Position numbers and translations under genes: made by a program. The notes beneath the pieces were generated by a model. That model was given only the letters and a program-made list of their open reading frames with translations. It searched no databases and was not told the origin of the DNA. Source: Sphingobium faniae (GTDB taxonomy: Bacteria > Pseudomonadota > Alphaproteobacteria > Sphingomonadales > Sphingomonadaceae). Taken from it: 64,000 nt of DNA. Below, in pieces: positions 17,548 through 27,257 of this stretch. The stretch's first letter is position 1; every line of letters begins with the position of its first letter. Where the stretch lies: positions 1 through 64,000 of the forward strand of contig FMTU01000006.1 in NCBI GenBank assembly GCA_900100475.1, given 5' to 3'.

Positions 17548-18933
17548 ATGATGAATATGAAATCGGACAGCGTGGACAAGGCGCCGCGACCAACCAGAAT
17601 CGATCTTCCAAGGCTGCTGACGATCGTCGCGCGGGAGTTGGAGGATGAAATCGTCCCGGCCTTGTCCAACGATCGAGTGCGAACGAGCGCGCAAATGCTG
17701 TCCGGGCTGCTGCGTTACGCGATCGCGGATTTGGGCGATCCGGTGGGAGATGAGGGGCCTTTGCCTGCGCTGGATATCGTGGTCGGTCCAGACGGATCGC
17801 TGTCGCCCCGCCTATTGGAGGCGGTCAGGGAAGAGTTGGACGCCATGACCCGTCGCAGTGCGGCGGAAACTGCCCTCCCGCTGTTGCGCCGCGACGATGC
17901 GGCGCGCGAAGCGCTGACCCTGACGCCGGCATCCGTCGAGGCCTATCTCAGGCATCATCCCTTCAGCGAACACCCGATCGCCATCGAAAATATAGAGCAG
18001 CTTTTCGGCGGTTTTTCGAAGGAAACCTTCCTGTTGTCGGGGAAATGGGCCGATCAGCCCGCCAAATTTATCCTGCGGCGCGACAAGAAGGATGGCGCCG
18101 TCGAAACCAGCGTCGTGGACGAATTCAACGTCGTCAGCCGGCTTCATGCGCTGGGCATGGCCGTGCCTCCTCCCCTGCTCGTGGAGCGCGACCCGACTCA
18201 TTTCGGTCAACCCGTCGCGCTGACGGGCTGGCTTCCGGGGAAAACCGCGTCCAACACGCAGGGCATGGTGATGACCGGCGAACATGTCGCGGGCGCGCGC
18301 GAACTGGCCGCTTTCCTGGGGCAACTGCACGCGGTCGATCCCAGGGAAGCGGGGCTGGACCTGGGCGCGCAAGGTTCGGCGCGCGATCACATCATGGCGG
18401 ACATCGAACGGTCCGAGCAGAGTTGGCGGCAGCGCTCGCACCCCGCCAGCCCGATCCTGTTGGCGGCCTATGCCTGGTTGAAGGCCAATATCCCCGATCT
18501 CAGTGCCTTTTCCGCGCGAATCGTCCATGGCGACGCCGGATTGCACAATATCATGATCCATGACGGCCGGATCAGCGCCATGGTCGACTGGGAACTGACT
18601 CATCTGGGCGACCCTGCCGAGGATCTCGCCTATTGCCGGACCTGGGTGGATCAGGTGCTGCCATGGGACCAGTTCCTCGCCATATATTATCAGCATGGGG
18701 GGCCGGAATATCAACCGGACAGGGAAGGCTTTTACGGCGTGCTCGCCGATGTCCGCATCGCCGCCTTCTCCGCCAATTGCGTCGACATCATCAATCATGA
18801 CGAGCATCCCGAACTGGCCTGGGCCGTGGGGGGCACCCAATATCGGCGGGTGTTCAAAACCCTCGTCGCCAATCGTTTGCTCGGCCTGCACGACCATGCG
18901 GCAAAGCTGGCCGATCCTCAGGGCATTGCCTGA
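17548..18933 (+). CDS. APH-fold phosphotransferase with N-terminal helical domain (acyl-CoA kinase-like)
   Basis: 461 residues from ATGATG at 17548 after AGAGAGG. The N-terminal ~115 residues (LLTIVARELEDEIVPALSNDRVRTSAQMLSG) are helical and resemble the first part of the other three kinases. The kinase motifs IVHGDAGLHN and MVDWELTHLGDPAEDLAYC lie at ~326-364. It is followed, 109 bp on, by an acyl-CoA dehydrogenase gene, the gene order of LvaA/LvaC-type 4-hydroxyacyl-CoA processing. By inference the kinase phosphorylates a hydroxyacyl-CoA and the dehydrogenase-like enzyme or later enzymes eliminate phosphate. Confidence 0.87.
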   Translation: MMNMKSDSVDKAPRPTRIDLPRLLTIVARELEDEIVPALSNDRVRTSAQMLSGLLRYAIADLGDPVGDEGPLPALDIVVGPDGSLSPRLLEAVREELDAMTRRSAAETALPLLRRDDAAREALTLTPASVEAYLRHHPFSEHPIAIENIEQLFGGFSKETFLLSGKWADQPAKFILRRDKKDGAVETSVVDEFNVVSRLHALGMAVPPPLLVERDPTHFGQPVALTGWLPGKTASNTQGMVMTGEHVAGARELAAFLGQLHAVDPREAGLDLGAQGSARDHIMADIERSEQSWRQRSHPASPILLAAYAWLKANIPDLSAFSARIVHGDAGLHNIMIHDGRISAMVDWELTHLGDPAEDLAYCRTWVDQVLPWDQFLAIYYQHGGPEYQPDREGFYGVLADVRIAAFSANCVDIINHDEHPELAWAVGGTQYRRVFKTLVANRLLGLHDHAAKLADPQGIA

Positions 18934-19002
18934 AACGCCGGGGTGGGCCGATGAAAGTTCCCGACCGCGACAGCGCCCTTGATAAAATTCCGAATCTATA
19001 TC

Positions 19003-19016
19003 ATACGCTAACATAC
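19003..19016. promoter_or_regulatory. Operator dyad, site 5
   Basis: ATACGCTAACATAC, about 10 of 14 matches to the dyad, 27 bp upstream of the acyl-CoA dehydrogenase start at 19043. Its left flank CGAATCTATATC is nearly the same as the CGATTCTATATC that precedes site 1, so conservation reaches beyond the dyad. Confidence 0.6.
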
Positions 19017-19042
19017 CATATGTTTGAAAACGGTGGAGCAGG

Positions 19043-20209
19043 ATGGATTTCTCCCTGAACGAACAGCAAGAAGCGATCCGCGACGGCGTCAAGCGCGTTA
19101 CGGACAGCTTCGGCGACGATTACTGGTCCCGGTGCGAGCAGGAGAAGACCTTCCCCTTCGAGTTCCATAAGGCCATGGCGGATGGCGGATGGCTGGGCAT
19201 CACCATGCCGGAGGAACTGGGCGGCGCCAATCTGGGCGTCACCGAAGCCGCGATCATGATGAATGTGGTGACCCGCAGCGCCGGCGGCTATTCGGCCGCC
19301 AGCACCATCCACCTCAACCTTTTCGGGCCACATGCCGTCGTCGTGTTCGGCACGGACGAACAAAAGGAACGGATGTTGAGGCCTCTGATCGCGGGCGCCG
19401 ACCGCGCTTGTTTCGGCGTGACCGAACCCGATGCGGGGCTGGACACCACCAGCATCTCGACCTTCGCCACCAAGGTTCCGGGCGGCTATCGCGTCACGGG
19501 GCGCAAGATCTGGACATCTTCCGGGCAGGTCGCCAACAAGATCGTGCTGCTGACCCGCACCACGCCCAAGGACCAGTGCAAGAAGCCGACCGACGGCATG
19601 ACGCTGTTCTACACCGACCTCGACAAGAGCCAGATCGAAGTGCGGCGCATCCCGAAAATGGGCCGCAACGCGGTCGATTCCAACGCGACCTTCATCGACG
19701 ATTATTTCATCCCCGACGAAGACCGCATCGGCGAGGAAGGAAAGGGATTCCATTATATCCTGCACAGCCTCAATCCCGAACGCATCCTGGTCGGCATCGA
19801 GGCGGTCGGCCTGGGCCAGGGGGCGCTGGAGCGGGCGGCGCAATATGCCCGCGAGCGCAAGGTATTCGGCCGGTATATCGGCGCAAACCAGGGCATCCAG
19901 CATCCGCTGGCGGAAAACTGGGCCTATCTGGAATCCGCCTATTGGATGATCATGCGCGCCGCCGGGCTCTACGATCAGGGCAAGCCCTGCGGCGCGGAGG
20001 CGAATGCCGGCAAATTCCTGGGTGGCCGCGCCGCTTTCGAAGCCTGTACGCGCGCGGTCATGACCCATGGCGGCATGGGCTATTCGACGGAATATCAGGT
20101 GGAACGGCTTTTCCGCGAATCCATCCTGCTGCGGATCGCGCCGATCACCGAGCAGATGATCCTTTCCTTCATCGCCGAGAAGGTTCTCGACCTTCCCAAA
20201 TCCTACTGA
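19043..20209 (+). CDS. Acyl-CoA dehydrogenase
   Basis: 388 residues, ATG at 19043 after GGAGCAGG. Full three-domain family layout: N-terminal helices, FAD loop ACFGVTEPDAGLDTTSISTFA with following WTSSGQVANKIVLL, and C-terminal THGGMGYSTEYQVERLFRES. It opens a tight operon of six genes to 25377 (dehydrogenase, synthase-like/OB fusion, thiolase, MaoC, CitE-type lyase, second dehydrogenase) whose junctions are 1-10 bp gaps or overlaps. It should catalyse alpha-beta dehydrogenation of an acyl-CoA, passing electrons to ETF. Confidence 0.93.
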   Translation: MDFSLNEQQEAIRDGVKRVTDSFGDDYWSRCEQEKTFPFEFHKAMADGGWLGITMPEELGGANLGVTEAAIMMNVVTRSAGGYSAASTIHLNLFGPHAVVVFGTDEQKERMLRPLIAGADRACFGVTEPDAGLDTTSISTFATKVPGGYRVTGRKIWTSSGQVANKIVLLTRTTPKDQCKKPTDGMTLFYTDLDKSQIEVRRIPKMGRNAVDSNATFIDDYFIPDEDRIGEEGKGFHYILHSLNPERILVGIEAVGLGQGALERAAQYARERKVFGRYIGANQGIQHPLAENWAYLESAYWMIMRAAGLYDQGKPCGAEANAGKFLGGRAAFEACTRAVMTHGGMGYSTEYQVERLFRESILLRIAPITEQMILSFIAEKVLDLPKSY

Positions 20210-20219
20210 AGAGAGACGC

Positions 20220-21671
20220 ATGACCGACTACGGCATCACGGCATATGGGGCCTATGTTCCCCGGCTTCGGCTGGAACGCGCCTCGATCGCGGCAGCGCAT
20301 AAATGGATGGCGCCGTCCCTGCGCGGCCTCGGCAAGGGGGAGCGGGCCTTCTGCTCCTGGGACGAGGATGCGATCACCATGGCGGTCGAGGCGGCGCGCG
20401 ACGCCCTGGGCGACAAATCGCGCGAGGGCATCGACGCGCTGACCCTGGCATCGACCACCCTGCCCTATGCCGATCTTCAAAACAGCGTGATCGCCATCGG
20501 CGCCCTTGCGCTTGGCGGCGGCGTCAGCGGCACGGATATCGCCGGATCGCAGCGGGCCGGACTGTCGGGCCTCGCCCGCGCGCTGGATGCTGCGGGGGCT
20601 GACCAGCTTTTCCTGACGTCCGACCGCCTGCGGGCAAAGCCGGCCAGCACGCTGGAAATGGCCTATGGCGCAGGCGCCGCCGCCTTTCGCCTGGGCAGCG
20701 AGAAGGTCATCGCCCGCAAGCTGGGCGGCGCAACCGTCGCCGCACAGTTCATCGACCATTTCCGCTCCGCCAATCACGCCCATGACTATTTCTGGGAAGA
20801 ACGCTGGGTCCGCGATGAAGGCTATGCGAAGATCGTGCCGGAAGCCGCGAAGGCCGCGCTGGCGAAGGCGGGCATTTCCGCCGCCGATCTGTCGGTCATG
20901 ATCATGGCCTCCCCGCTCAAGGGCAGCGCCGAGATGATCGCGCGCAAGATCGGCTTTGGCGGCCGCATCGCCGATTCGCTGAACGATCAGGTCGGCTATG
21001 CCGGCACCGCGCATCCCCTGCTGATGCTGGCGGGCGAACTGGAACAGGCGAAGGCGGGCGACCGCATCCTCGTCCTCGCCTTCGGCCAGGGCGCCGAGGC
21101 GCTGGTGCTCGAAGTCACCGATGCGATCGACGATTTCCGTCCGCGGCGGGGACTTTCGGGCGCGATCGCGGACAAGGTCTCGACAAGCGATTATCTGCGC
21201 ATGCTGTCCTTCTATGACGAACTTGACGCCGAATGGGGGATGCGTTCGGAAAAGAGCGGCAAGGCCGCGCTGACGACGCTGTATCGCGAAGCTGACCAGT
21301 TGTCGGCCTTTGTCGCGGGCAAGTGCCGGACCTGCGAAACCGTGCAGTTCCCGCAACTCGCCTATTGCGTCAATCCGGAATGCAAGGCCCCCGCCTCGCA
21401 ATTCGCGCCGGAACCGCTCAGCGATCAGCCCGCATCGGTGCTCACCTTCACCGGCGACTGGCTCTCTTATTATCCTGCGCCGCCGCTCTATGTCGGCTTC
21501 GTGCAGTTCGACATCGGCGCGCGCCTGCTGATGGAAATCGTCGATGTCGGGTCGGAAGGACTGGAGGTCGGCACGCCGCTGCGCATGGCCTATCGCATCA
21601 AGGAACCGGACAAAGTGCGCGGCTTCAACCGCTATTTCTGGAAAGCGACACCGCTCGCGACGGGAGCCTGA
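20220..21671 (+). CDS. HMG-CoA synthase-like protein fused to a zinc/OB-fold (DUF35) domain
   Basis: 483 residues. Residues 1-~335 follow the hydroxymethylglutaryl-CoA synthase/KAS III fold; the rest, with CRTC and CVNPEC zinc ligands followed by an OB fold, is a DUF35 domain. The HMG-CoA synthase nucleophile Cys (NACYGG) aligns with Ser110 in DIAGSQRAG and its Glu (TES) with Thr80, so normal condensation is unlikely. In methanogens a DUF35 protein bridges thiolase and HMG-CoA synthase, and in actinobacteria a DUF35 partner is needed by the steroid side-chain aldolase Ltp2. With a thiolase gene one base downstream, a synthase-like/thiolase complex or a retro-aldol enzyme is the best inference. 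Confidence 0.85.
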   Translation: MTDYGITAYGAYVPRLRLERASIAAAHKWMAPSLRGLGKGERAFCSWDEDAITMAVEAARDALGDKSREGIDALTLASTTLPYADLQNSVIAIGALALGGGVSGTDIAGSQRAGLSGLARALDAAGADQLFLTSDRLRAKPASTLEMAYGAGAAAFRLGSEKVIARKLGGATVAAQFIDHFRSANHAHDYFWEERWVRDEGYAKIVPEAAKAALAKAGISAADLSVMIMASPLKGSAEMIARKIGFGGRIADSLNDQVGYAGTAHPLLMLAGELEQAKAGDRILVLAFGQGAEALVLEVTDAIDDFRPRRGLSGAIADKVSTSDYLRMLSFYDELDAEWGMRSEKSGKAALTTLYREADQLSAFVAGKCRTCETVQFPQLAYCVNPECKAPASQFAPEPLSDQPASVLTFTGDWLSYYPAPPLYVGFVQFDIGARLLMEIVDVGSEGLEVGTPLRMAYRIKEPDKVRGFNRYFWKATPLATGA

Positions 21672-21672
21672 C

Positions 21673-22869
21673 ATGGCCAAGGGTATCAAGGATAAAGTCG
21701 CCATTCTGGGCATGGGCTGCTCGAAATTCGGCGAGCATTGGGACAAGGGCACCGAAGACCTGATGTCCGAAGCCTTTGAAGAGGCCCTGACCGACGCCGG
21801 CATCGGCCGCGACCAGATCGACGCCGCCTGGTATGGGTCGGCGCTCGACAATGTGAATGTCGGCAATTCGGCCATCCCTGCGTCCACCGCGCTGCGGCTG
21901 GACGGCATTCCGGTCACGCGTCTCGAAAATATGTGCGCGACCGGGACGGAGGCGCTGCGCGGGGCGGCCTATGCCGTGGCATCCGGCGCGGTCGACATTG
22001 CCCTCGCCATCGGCGCCGAAAAGCTCAAAGATACCGGCTATGGCGGCCTGCCCGCGCCCTTCAAGGGGACGTTCAACGATCTGTGGCTGCCTCTGGGATC
22101 GGCCCCGGCCGGCTTTGCGCAACTCGCGGCCGGTTATCGTTCGCGCTACGGCACATCGAAAGAAGACCTGAAGAAGGCCATCGCCCATGTCTCCTGGAAG
22201 AGCCATGTGAACGGCGTCCACAGCCCCAAGGCCCATTTCCGCAAGGAAGTGCCGATGGACACCATCCTGAACGCGCCGATGATCGCTGATCCGCTGGGCA
22301 TCTTCGATTGCAGCGGCGTGTCGGACGGTTCGGCCTGCGCCATCGTCACCACGCCGGAAATCGCGCGTTCGCTCGGCAAGACCGATCTCGTCACGATCAA
22401 GGCGATCCAGCTTTCCATCAGTTCCGGCGTTGAATCCACCATGGCCGGCTGGGACGGCAGCTATGTACGCAACACGCGGAACGCAGCGAAGCGCGCCTAT
22501 CAGGAAGCCGGCATCACCAATCCGCGCGAACAGATCAGCCTGGCGGAAGTGCATGACTGTTTTTCCATCACCGAACTGGTGACAATGGAAGATCTGGGCA
22601 TTTCCGAGGATGGCGGGGCCGTGAAGGATTATCTGGACGGCTTCTACGACCGCGACGGCAAGGTGCCCTGCCAGATTGACGGCGGTCTCAAATGCTTCGG
22701 CCATCCGATCGCGGCATCGGGGCTGCGCATGGCTTATGAAAATTACAGCCAGCTTCTGGGCCGTGCCGGACCGCGCCAATTGCCGTCGCCGTCGCTGGGC
22801 CTGTCGCATAATCTGGGCGGCGTGCCTTATCTGGGCATCGCGGCCATTTCGATCCTGGGGCTGCTGTAA
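21673..22869 (+). CDS. Thiolase family protein (SCP2-type acetyl-CoA acetyltransferase)
   Basis: 398 residues from the ATG at 21673, one base after the previous stop. All three thiolase active-site blocks are seen: nucleophile Cys in [12 protein letters not shown] (~87-91), [11 protein letters not shown] (~292) and [14 protein letters not shown] (~340), so it is likely active in thiolytic cleavage of a 3-oxoacyl-CoA. The SCP2/archaeal subtype normally works with a DUF35 OB-fold protein, which here is the C-terminal part of the upstream neighbour. Substrate probably branched or bulky. Confidence 0.9.
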   Translation: MAKGIKDKVAILGMGCSKFGEHWDKGTEDLMSEAFEEALTDAGIGRDQIDAAWYGSALDNVNVGNSAIPASTALRLDGIPVTRLENMCATGTEALRGAAYAVASGAVDIALAIGAEKLKDTGYGGLPAPFKGTFNDLWLPLGSAPAGFAQLAAGYRSRYGTSKEDLKKAIAHVSWKSHVNGVHSPKAHFRKEVPMDTILNAPMIADPLGIFDCSGVSDGSACAIVTTPEIARSLGKTDLVTIKAIQLSISSGVESTMAGWDGSYVRNTRNAAKRAYQEAGITNPREQISLAEVHDCFSITELVTMEDLGISEDGGAVKDYLDGFYDRDGKVPCQIDGGLKCFGHPIAASGLRMAYENYSQLLGRAGPRQLPSPSLGLSHNLGGVPYLGIAAISILGLL

Positions 22870-23330
22870 TGGCGGGCGTGTGGTTCGATGAACTGACGGT
22901 CGGCCAGCGCTTCGATCATCCGATCCGGCGCACCGTCACTGAAACCGACAATGTGCTGTTCACGGCGATGACGCACAATCCGGCCTTGCTCCATCTGGAC
23001 GAGGAATATTGCCGCGAACATACCGAGTTCGGGCAACGGATCGTCAACAGCGCCTTCACCCTGGGCCTGCTGGTCGGTATCTCCGTCGGCGACACCACGC
23101 TGGGGACGGCGGTCGCCAATCTGGGCTGGGACGAAGTGCGCTTTCCCAAGCCGCTGTTCCATGGCGACACGCTGCGCGTGGAGACCGAGGTGCTGGAACT
23201 GCGGGAAAGTCGCTCGCGGCCCGATCAGGGCATCGTCGTCTTCCTGCATAGCGGCTATAATCAGCATGGCGATCTGGTCGCCCGGTGCAAGCGCAGCGGC
23301 CTGCAACGCAAAAGGCCAAGGGACGCATGA
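22869..23330 (+). CDS. MaoC-family dehydratase (mesaconyl-CoA hydratase-like)
   Basis: 153 residues, single hotdog domain; its ATG shares one base with the thiolase stop. The family motif reads [17 protein letters not shown], where the usual catalytic Asp of the SGDxNPxH motif is Thr, a variant I associate with mesaconyl-CoA hydratase-type MaoC proteins. It also carries [12 protein letters not shown] and [11 protein letters not shown] blocks. The next gene is a CitE-type lyase, and mesaconyl-CoA hydratase with beta-methylmalyl-CoA lyase are known pathway partners, so this pair may hydrate a 2-methyl-enoyl-type intermediate and cleave it (inference). Confidence 0.85.
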   Translation: MAGVWFDELTVGQRFDHPIRRTVTETDNVLFTAMTHNPALLHLDEEYCREHTEFGQRIVNSAFTLGLLVGISVGDTTLGTAVANLGWDEVRFPKPLFHGDTLRVETEVLELRESRSRPDQGIVVFLHSGYNQHGDLVARCKRSGLQRKRPRDA

Positions 23331-24220
23331 CCGGCCCCTTTCGTTCCCTGCTGTTCGCGCCGGGCGACAGTGACAAAAAGCTGGCCAAAGCGGCGGAGGC
23401 GGGCGCCGACATAGTGATTCTCGATCTGGAGGATTCGGTCGCGCCAGCCCGGAAAGAGGAAGCCCGCGCGATCACCGCGGCCTTTCTGGCGGACCATCCC
23501 GCCGCCGCGCGGAAAAGCCGCTTCTGCGTCCGCATCAATGCGCTGGACCTGCCCGAAGCGCTGTCCGATCTCGCCGCCGTCATTCCCCATGGCCCGGACC
23601 TCATCATGCTGCCCAAGGCAGGCGGCCCGGATGACGTGGCGCGCCTGTCCCATTATCTTGATGCGCTGGAGGCGGCGCGGACCAAGACTGGCCCCAAAGC
23701 GGGCATCATCCCCGTCGCTACGGAAACCGCCGCCGCCCCGTTCGCCCTCGGAGCCTATGCCGACGCGAAGCTGGAGCGGCTTGCCGCGCTGACCTGGGGC
23801 GCCGAGGATCTGGCGACGGCGCTGGGCGCGACGACCAATCGCGATGCGAGCGGCGAATGGGCGCTGACGTTTCGCATGGTCCGATCGATGACGCTGATGG
23901 CGGCGCGCGCCGCCCATGTCGTCGCCATCGAGACATTGTTCGTCGACTATCGCGACGAGGACGGATTGAGGGCAAGTTCGCGCGCCGCCTATGCGGAAGG
24001 GTTCGATGGCCGCATCGCCATCCATCCGACACAGGTGGCCGCGATCAATGAGAGTTTTTCGCCCAGCGCCGAGCAGATCGACCATGCGCGGCGCGTCGTG
24101 GCGGCCTTTGCCGCAGCAGGCGACTGCGGGACGGTCGGCGTGGAAGGCAAGATGCTGGACCTGCCCCATCTGGCGCAGGCGCGCCGGTTGCTGGCGAATG
24201 TGCATGAGGATCAATTATGA
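23327..24220 (+). CDS. CitE-type CoA ester lyase (HpcH/HpaI family)
   Basis: 297 residues from ATG at 23327, overlapping the MaoC stop as ATGA; a 14-codon-longer frame is a readthrough of MaoC. Motifs of the CitE/malyl-CoA lyase TIM barrel are present: [37 protein letters not shown] (metal-proximal Glu/Asp), [25 protein letters not shown] and [17 protein letters not shown]. It should cleave a beta-hydroxyacyl-CoA of the malyl or citramalyl type to an acyl-CoA and an oxo acid. The preceding MaoC protein supports a methylmalyl-like substrate. Confidence 0.9.
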   Translation: MTGPFRSLLFAPGDSDKKLAKAAEAGADIVILDLEDSVAPARKEEARAITAAFLADHPAAARKSRFCVRINALDLPEALSDLAAVIPHGPDLIMLPKAGGPDDVARLSHYLDALEAARTKTGPKAGIIPVATETAAAPFALGAYADAKLERLAALTWGAEDLATALGATTNRDASGEWALTFRMVRSMTLMAARAAHVVAIETLFVDYRDEDGLRASSRAAYAEGFDGRIAIHPTQVAAINESFSPSAEQIDHARRVVAAFAAAGDCGTVGVEGKMLDLPHLAQARRLLANVHEDQL

Positions 24221-25377
24221 GCATTGCCCGTTCCTTTTTTCGCGACGAGCATGAGGCGTTCCGGGCAAGCGTCCGGCGCTTCATCGAGGATGAGGTGCTG
24301 CCGCATCACGAAGCCTGGGAAGAGGCGCAGATCGTGCCGCGTCAGGTCTGGCGGCGGGCGGGCGAACTCGGGCTGCTCTGCCCCAACCTGCCCGAAGAAT
24401 TTGGCGGCATGGGCGTCGACTGGCTGTTCAACGTCGTCGTCATCGAAGAAATGGCGAAAGCCGGCGTCACGGGGCCGGGTTCGGGCTTCATGGTCCATTC
24501 CGAAATGGCCGCGCCCTATATACTGACGGGCGGGTCCGACGCGCTGAAGCGGGAATGGTTGCCCCGCATGGCACGGGGCGAGGCGATCGGAGCGCTCGCC
24601 ATTACCGAACCGGGCGCGGGCAGCGACGCGAAGGCGATCCGCGCCAGGGCCGTGCGCGATGGCGATGACTATGTCATCAACGGGCAGAAGACTTATATTT
24701 CCAACGGCCAGAACGCCGACCTTTTCATCGTGGCCTGCAAGACCGATCCCGATGCCGGGGCCAGGGGCGTGTCGCTCATCCTGGTGGATGCGAACACGCC
24801 CGGCGTCGAACGGGGGCGCAATCTCAAGAAAATCGGCCTCAAGGCACAGGATACGTCTGAAATCTTCTTCAGCGACGTGCGCGTGCCTGTCGCCAACCGG
24901 CTGGGCACGGAAGGCGGCGGTTTTGCCATGATGATGACGAAGCTGGCGCAGGAACGGCTGACGCAGGCGGTCCGCAGCATCTGCGTGGCCGAGGTTTCGA
25001 TCGAGCAGACCGTCTCCTATACCAGCGAGCGCAAGGCGTTCGGCCACAGCATAGCCGACTTCCAGAATACCCAGTTCACCCTTGCCCAATTGTCGGCCGA
25101 AACCACGGCGCTGCGCGTCTTTACCGACTGGTGCATCGGCCGTTTTCTGGACGGCGCATTGACTCCGGTCGAAGCGGCCAAGGCGAAACTGCTGGTGACG
25201 GATCTGCATTGCAAGGTCGTCGACCAGTGCCTGCAATTTTTCGGCGGCTATGGCTATATGCTCGAATACCCCATCGCCCGCGCCTATACGGACGCGCGTA
25301 TCACCCGCATCGCGGGAGGCGCGGCGGAAGTCATGAAGCAAATTATCGGCCGCGACCTGTTCAACCAGAAAAATTGA
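24217..25377 (+). CDS. Acyl-CoA dehydrogenase
   Basis: 386 residues, start overlapping the lyase stop (ATGA). FAD loop GALAITEPGAGSDAKAIRA, YISNGQNADLFIVACKT and C-terminal FFGGYGYMLEYPIARAYTDARITRIAGGAAEVMKQIIGRDL are typical. The MCAD-type catalytic Glu position in the last motif is Gly (IAGG), so the base is expected in another helix, as in the long-chain and isovaleryl-CoA dehydrogenases. Last gene of the operon beginning at 19043. Confidence 0.92.
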   Translation: MSIARSFFRDEHEAFRASVRRFIEDEVLPHHEAWEEAQIVPRQVWRRAGELGLLCPNLPEEFGGMGVDWLFNVVVIEEMAKAGVTGPGSGFMVHSEMAAPYILTGGSDALKREWLPRMARGEAIGALAITEPGAGSDAKAIRARAVRDGDDYVINGQKTYISNGQNADLFIVACKTDPDAGARGVSLILVDANTPGVERGRNLKKIGLKAQDTSEIFFSDVRVPVANRLGTEGGGFAMMMTKLAQERLTQAVRSICVAEVSIEQTVSYTSERKAFGHSIADFQNTQFTLAQLSAETTALRVFTDWCIGRFLDGALTPVEAAKAKLLVTDLHCKVVDQCLQFFGGYGYMLEYPIARAYTDARITRIAGGAAEVMKQIIGRDLFNQKN

Positions 25378-25410
25378 TAGCGGAATTTGCGGATTGGGAG
25401 CATAAAAATA

Positions 25411-25424
25411 GTACACATGCATAT
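25411..25424. promoter_or_regulatory. Operator dyad, site 6
   Basis: GTACACATGCATAT, 11 of 14 matches to the dyad, 41 bp upstream of the GTG of the hydratase gene at 25466. A second half-like AGTATGCT follows at 25433-25440. Confidence 0.5.
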
Positions 25425-25465
25425 TTTTATGAAGTATGCTTTCGCCAATCCAGGGGAGGAAAATC

Positions 25466-26317
25466 GTGAATCTGTCCCAGTTGCAAGCATTCCGTCTTGC
25501 GCCGATCGTGCACTGTTATGACGCGAAAGACAGCATGCTCTACGCGCTTGGGCTGGGCTATGGCGCCGATCCCACCGACCAGAAGCAGGTCCAGTTCGTC
25601 TACGAAAACGGGCTGAAGGCCGTGCCGTCGATCTGCGTCGTGCTGGCGCACCCCGGTTTCTGGATCAACGATCCGAAGCTGGAGATCGACTGGGTCAAGG
25701 TGCTGCATGGCGAACAGGCCTTCACCCTGCATCGGCCGCTGACGCCCGAAGGGGCCGTGCGCGGCGAATATGAAGTGCTCGCGGTCGAGGACAAGGGGCC
25801 AAAAGGCGCCGTCATGCATGTCGCCAAGCGACTGTATGACGATGCGACCAACGAACTGATCGCAGATGTCACGAGCGTCTACATGCTGCGCGGAGACGGC
25901 GGCTGCGGCAATTTCGGCACGCCTCCCGCCCCGCCCGCTCCGCTGCCCGAACGGGAACCGGATATGGTGGTGAACATTCCCACCCTGCCGCAGGCGGCGT
26001 TGATCTATCGCCTGTCGGGCGATCGCAACCCCATCCACGCCGACCCCGCCGCAGCCCGGAAGGCAGGTTTCGCCCAGCCGATCCTGCATGGCCTGTGCAG
26101 CATGGGCATCGCGACCCGCGCGCTTGTCGACGCCGTGGCGGATGGCGATCCCGACCGGCTCAAGACCGTATCGCTGCGCTTCAGCAGCCCCGTCTATCCG
26201 GGGGAAACGCTGCGTATCGCCATTTTCCGCGAAGGCGGCGGCTATCGTTTTTCCGCGCGCGCGCTGGAACGCGACATCGTCGTGCTCGATCGCGGCACCG
26301 CGACACTTCATGATTGA
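25466..26317 (+). CDS. 2-enoyl-CoA hydratase 2 (MaoC, MFE-2-like double hotdog)
   Basis: 283 residues from a GTG with GGGGAGGA 5-12 bases upstream. It has two hotdog halves, as in the hydratase part of peroxisomal MFE-2. The C-terminal half has the complete hydratase-2 motif YRLSGDRNPIHADPAAARKAGF, giving Asp/His for (R)-specific hydration, then PILHGLCSMG. The next gene is an SDR resembling the MFE-2 dehydrogenase, so the pair would turn trans-2-enoyl-CoA into the 3-oxoacyl-CoA through an (R)-3-hydroxyacyl-CoA, a route used for branched and steroid side chains. Confidence 0.92.
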   Translation: MNLSQLQAFRLAPIVHCYDAKDSMLYALGLGYGADPTDQKQVQFVYENGLKAVPSICVVLAHPGFWINDPKLEIDWVKVLHGEQAFTLHRPLTPEGAVRGEYEVLAVEDKGPKGAVMHVAKRLYDDATNELIADVTSVYMLRGDGGCGNFGTPPAPPAPLPEREPDMVVNIPTLPQAALIYRLSGDRNPIHADPAAARKAGFAQPILHGLCSMGIATRALVDAVADGDPDRLKTVSLRFSSPVYPGETLRIAIFREGGGYRFSARALERDIVVLDRGTATLHD

Positions 26318-26335
26318 AACAAAAGGAACAATTGG

Positions 26336-27250
26336 ATGAACAAGCCCCTTGAAGGAAAAGTCGTCATCGTCACCGGGGCCGGCGGCGGCGTGGGCGAAGG
26401 CATCGCCAGGCTCGCCGCGTCGCGCGGCGCGCATGTCGTGGTCAACGACCTGGGCGGCAGCACGACCGGCGAAGGCTCCGATGCCGGCCCGGCCCAGCGC
26501 GTCGCCGACGAAATCAAGGCGGAAGGCGGAAGCGCTATCGCCAATACCCAGTCGGTCGCGACCTGGAACAGCGCGCATGAAATCATCCAGCAGGCGCTGG
26601 ACACGTTCGGGCGCATTGATGCCGTCGTGAACAATGCGGGCGTCCTGCGCGACGTCATGTTCCACAAGATGAGCGAGCAGGATTGGGACATCGTGCGCGC
26701 GGTCAACCTGGACGGCCCCTTCTACATGGCGCGCGCCGCCGCTCCTCACTTCAAGGCGCAGGAAAGCGGCTGCTTCGTGCACCTGACTTCCACCAGCGGC
26801 CTGGTCGGCAACATGGCGCAAGCCAATTATTCGGCCGCCAAGATGGGGGTCGTCGGCCTGTCCAAGAGCATCGCGATCGACATGGCGAAGTTCAACGTCC
26901 GCTCCAACTGCATCGCGCCCTTCGCCTTCACCCGCATGGTCGGCACCATCCCGGCCAATGACGAGCGCAACCGCCAGCGTCTGGAAGTCGCCAAGCGGAT
27001 GACGCCGGAAAAGATCGCTCCCCTCGCCGTCGGCCTGATGCTGGACGAGGCAAAGGACGTGACCGGCCAGGTCTTCGGATCGCGCATGAACGAAGTGATG
27101 CTATTCAGTCTCAACCGCCCGATCCGCACCGCGCAGACCAGCGAGGGATGGACACCCGAAAGCATCGTAAGCCATGCCATCCCGGCGATGCGCCCGAGCT
27201 TCTATCCGCTCGATCGGTCGTCGGACGTGTTCACCTGGGACCCTTTTTGA
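26336..27250 (+). CDS. SDR-family (R)-3-hydroxyacyl-CoA dehydrogenase (MFE-2-like)
   Basis: 304 residues. NAD-binding VIVTGAGGGVGEGIARLAA with NDLGG, NNAG at ~104, catalytic Ser in LTSTSGLVGN and YSAAK are all intact. The long insertion NDLGGSTTGEGSDAGPAQRVADE after strand 2 is a hallmark of the MFE-2/HSD17B4 dehydrogenase group. It should oxidise the product of the upstream hydratase; the two genes are 18 bp apart. Confidence 0.92.
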   Translation: MNKPLEGKVVIVTGAGGGVGEGIARLAASRGAHVVVNDLGGSTTGEGSDAGPAQRVADEIKAEGGSAIANTQSVATWNSAHEIIQQALDTFGRIDAVVNNAGVLRDVMFHKMSEQDWDIVRAVNLDGPFYMARAAAPHFKAQESGCFVHLTSTSGLVGNMAQANYSAAKMGVVGLSKSIAIDMAKFNVRSNCIAPFAFTRMVGTIPANDERNRQRLEVAKRMTPEKIAPLAVGLMLDEAKDVTGQVFGSRMNEVMLFSLNRPIRTAQTSEGWTPESIVSHAIPAMRPSFYPLDRSSDVFTWDPF

Positions 27251-27257
27251 GGACATC

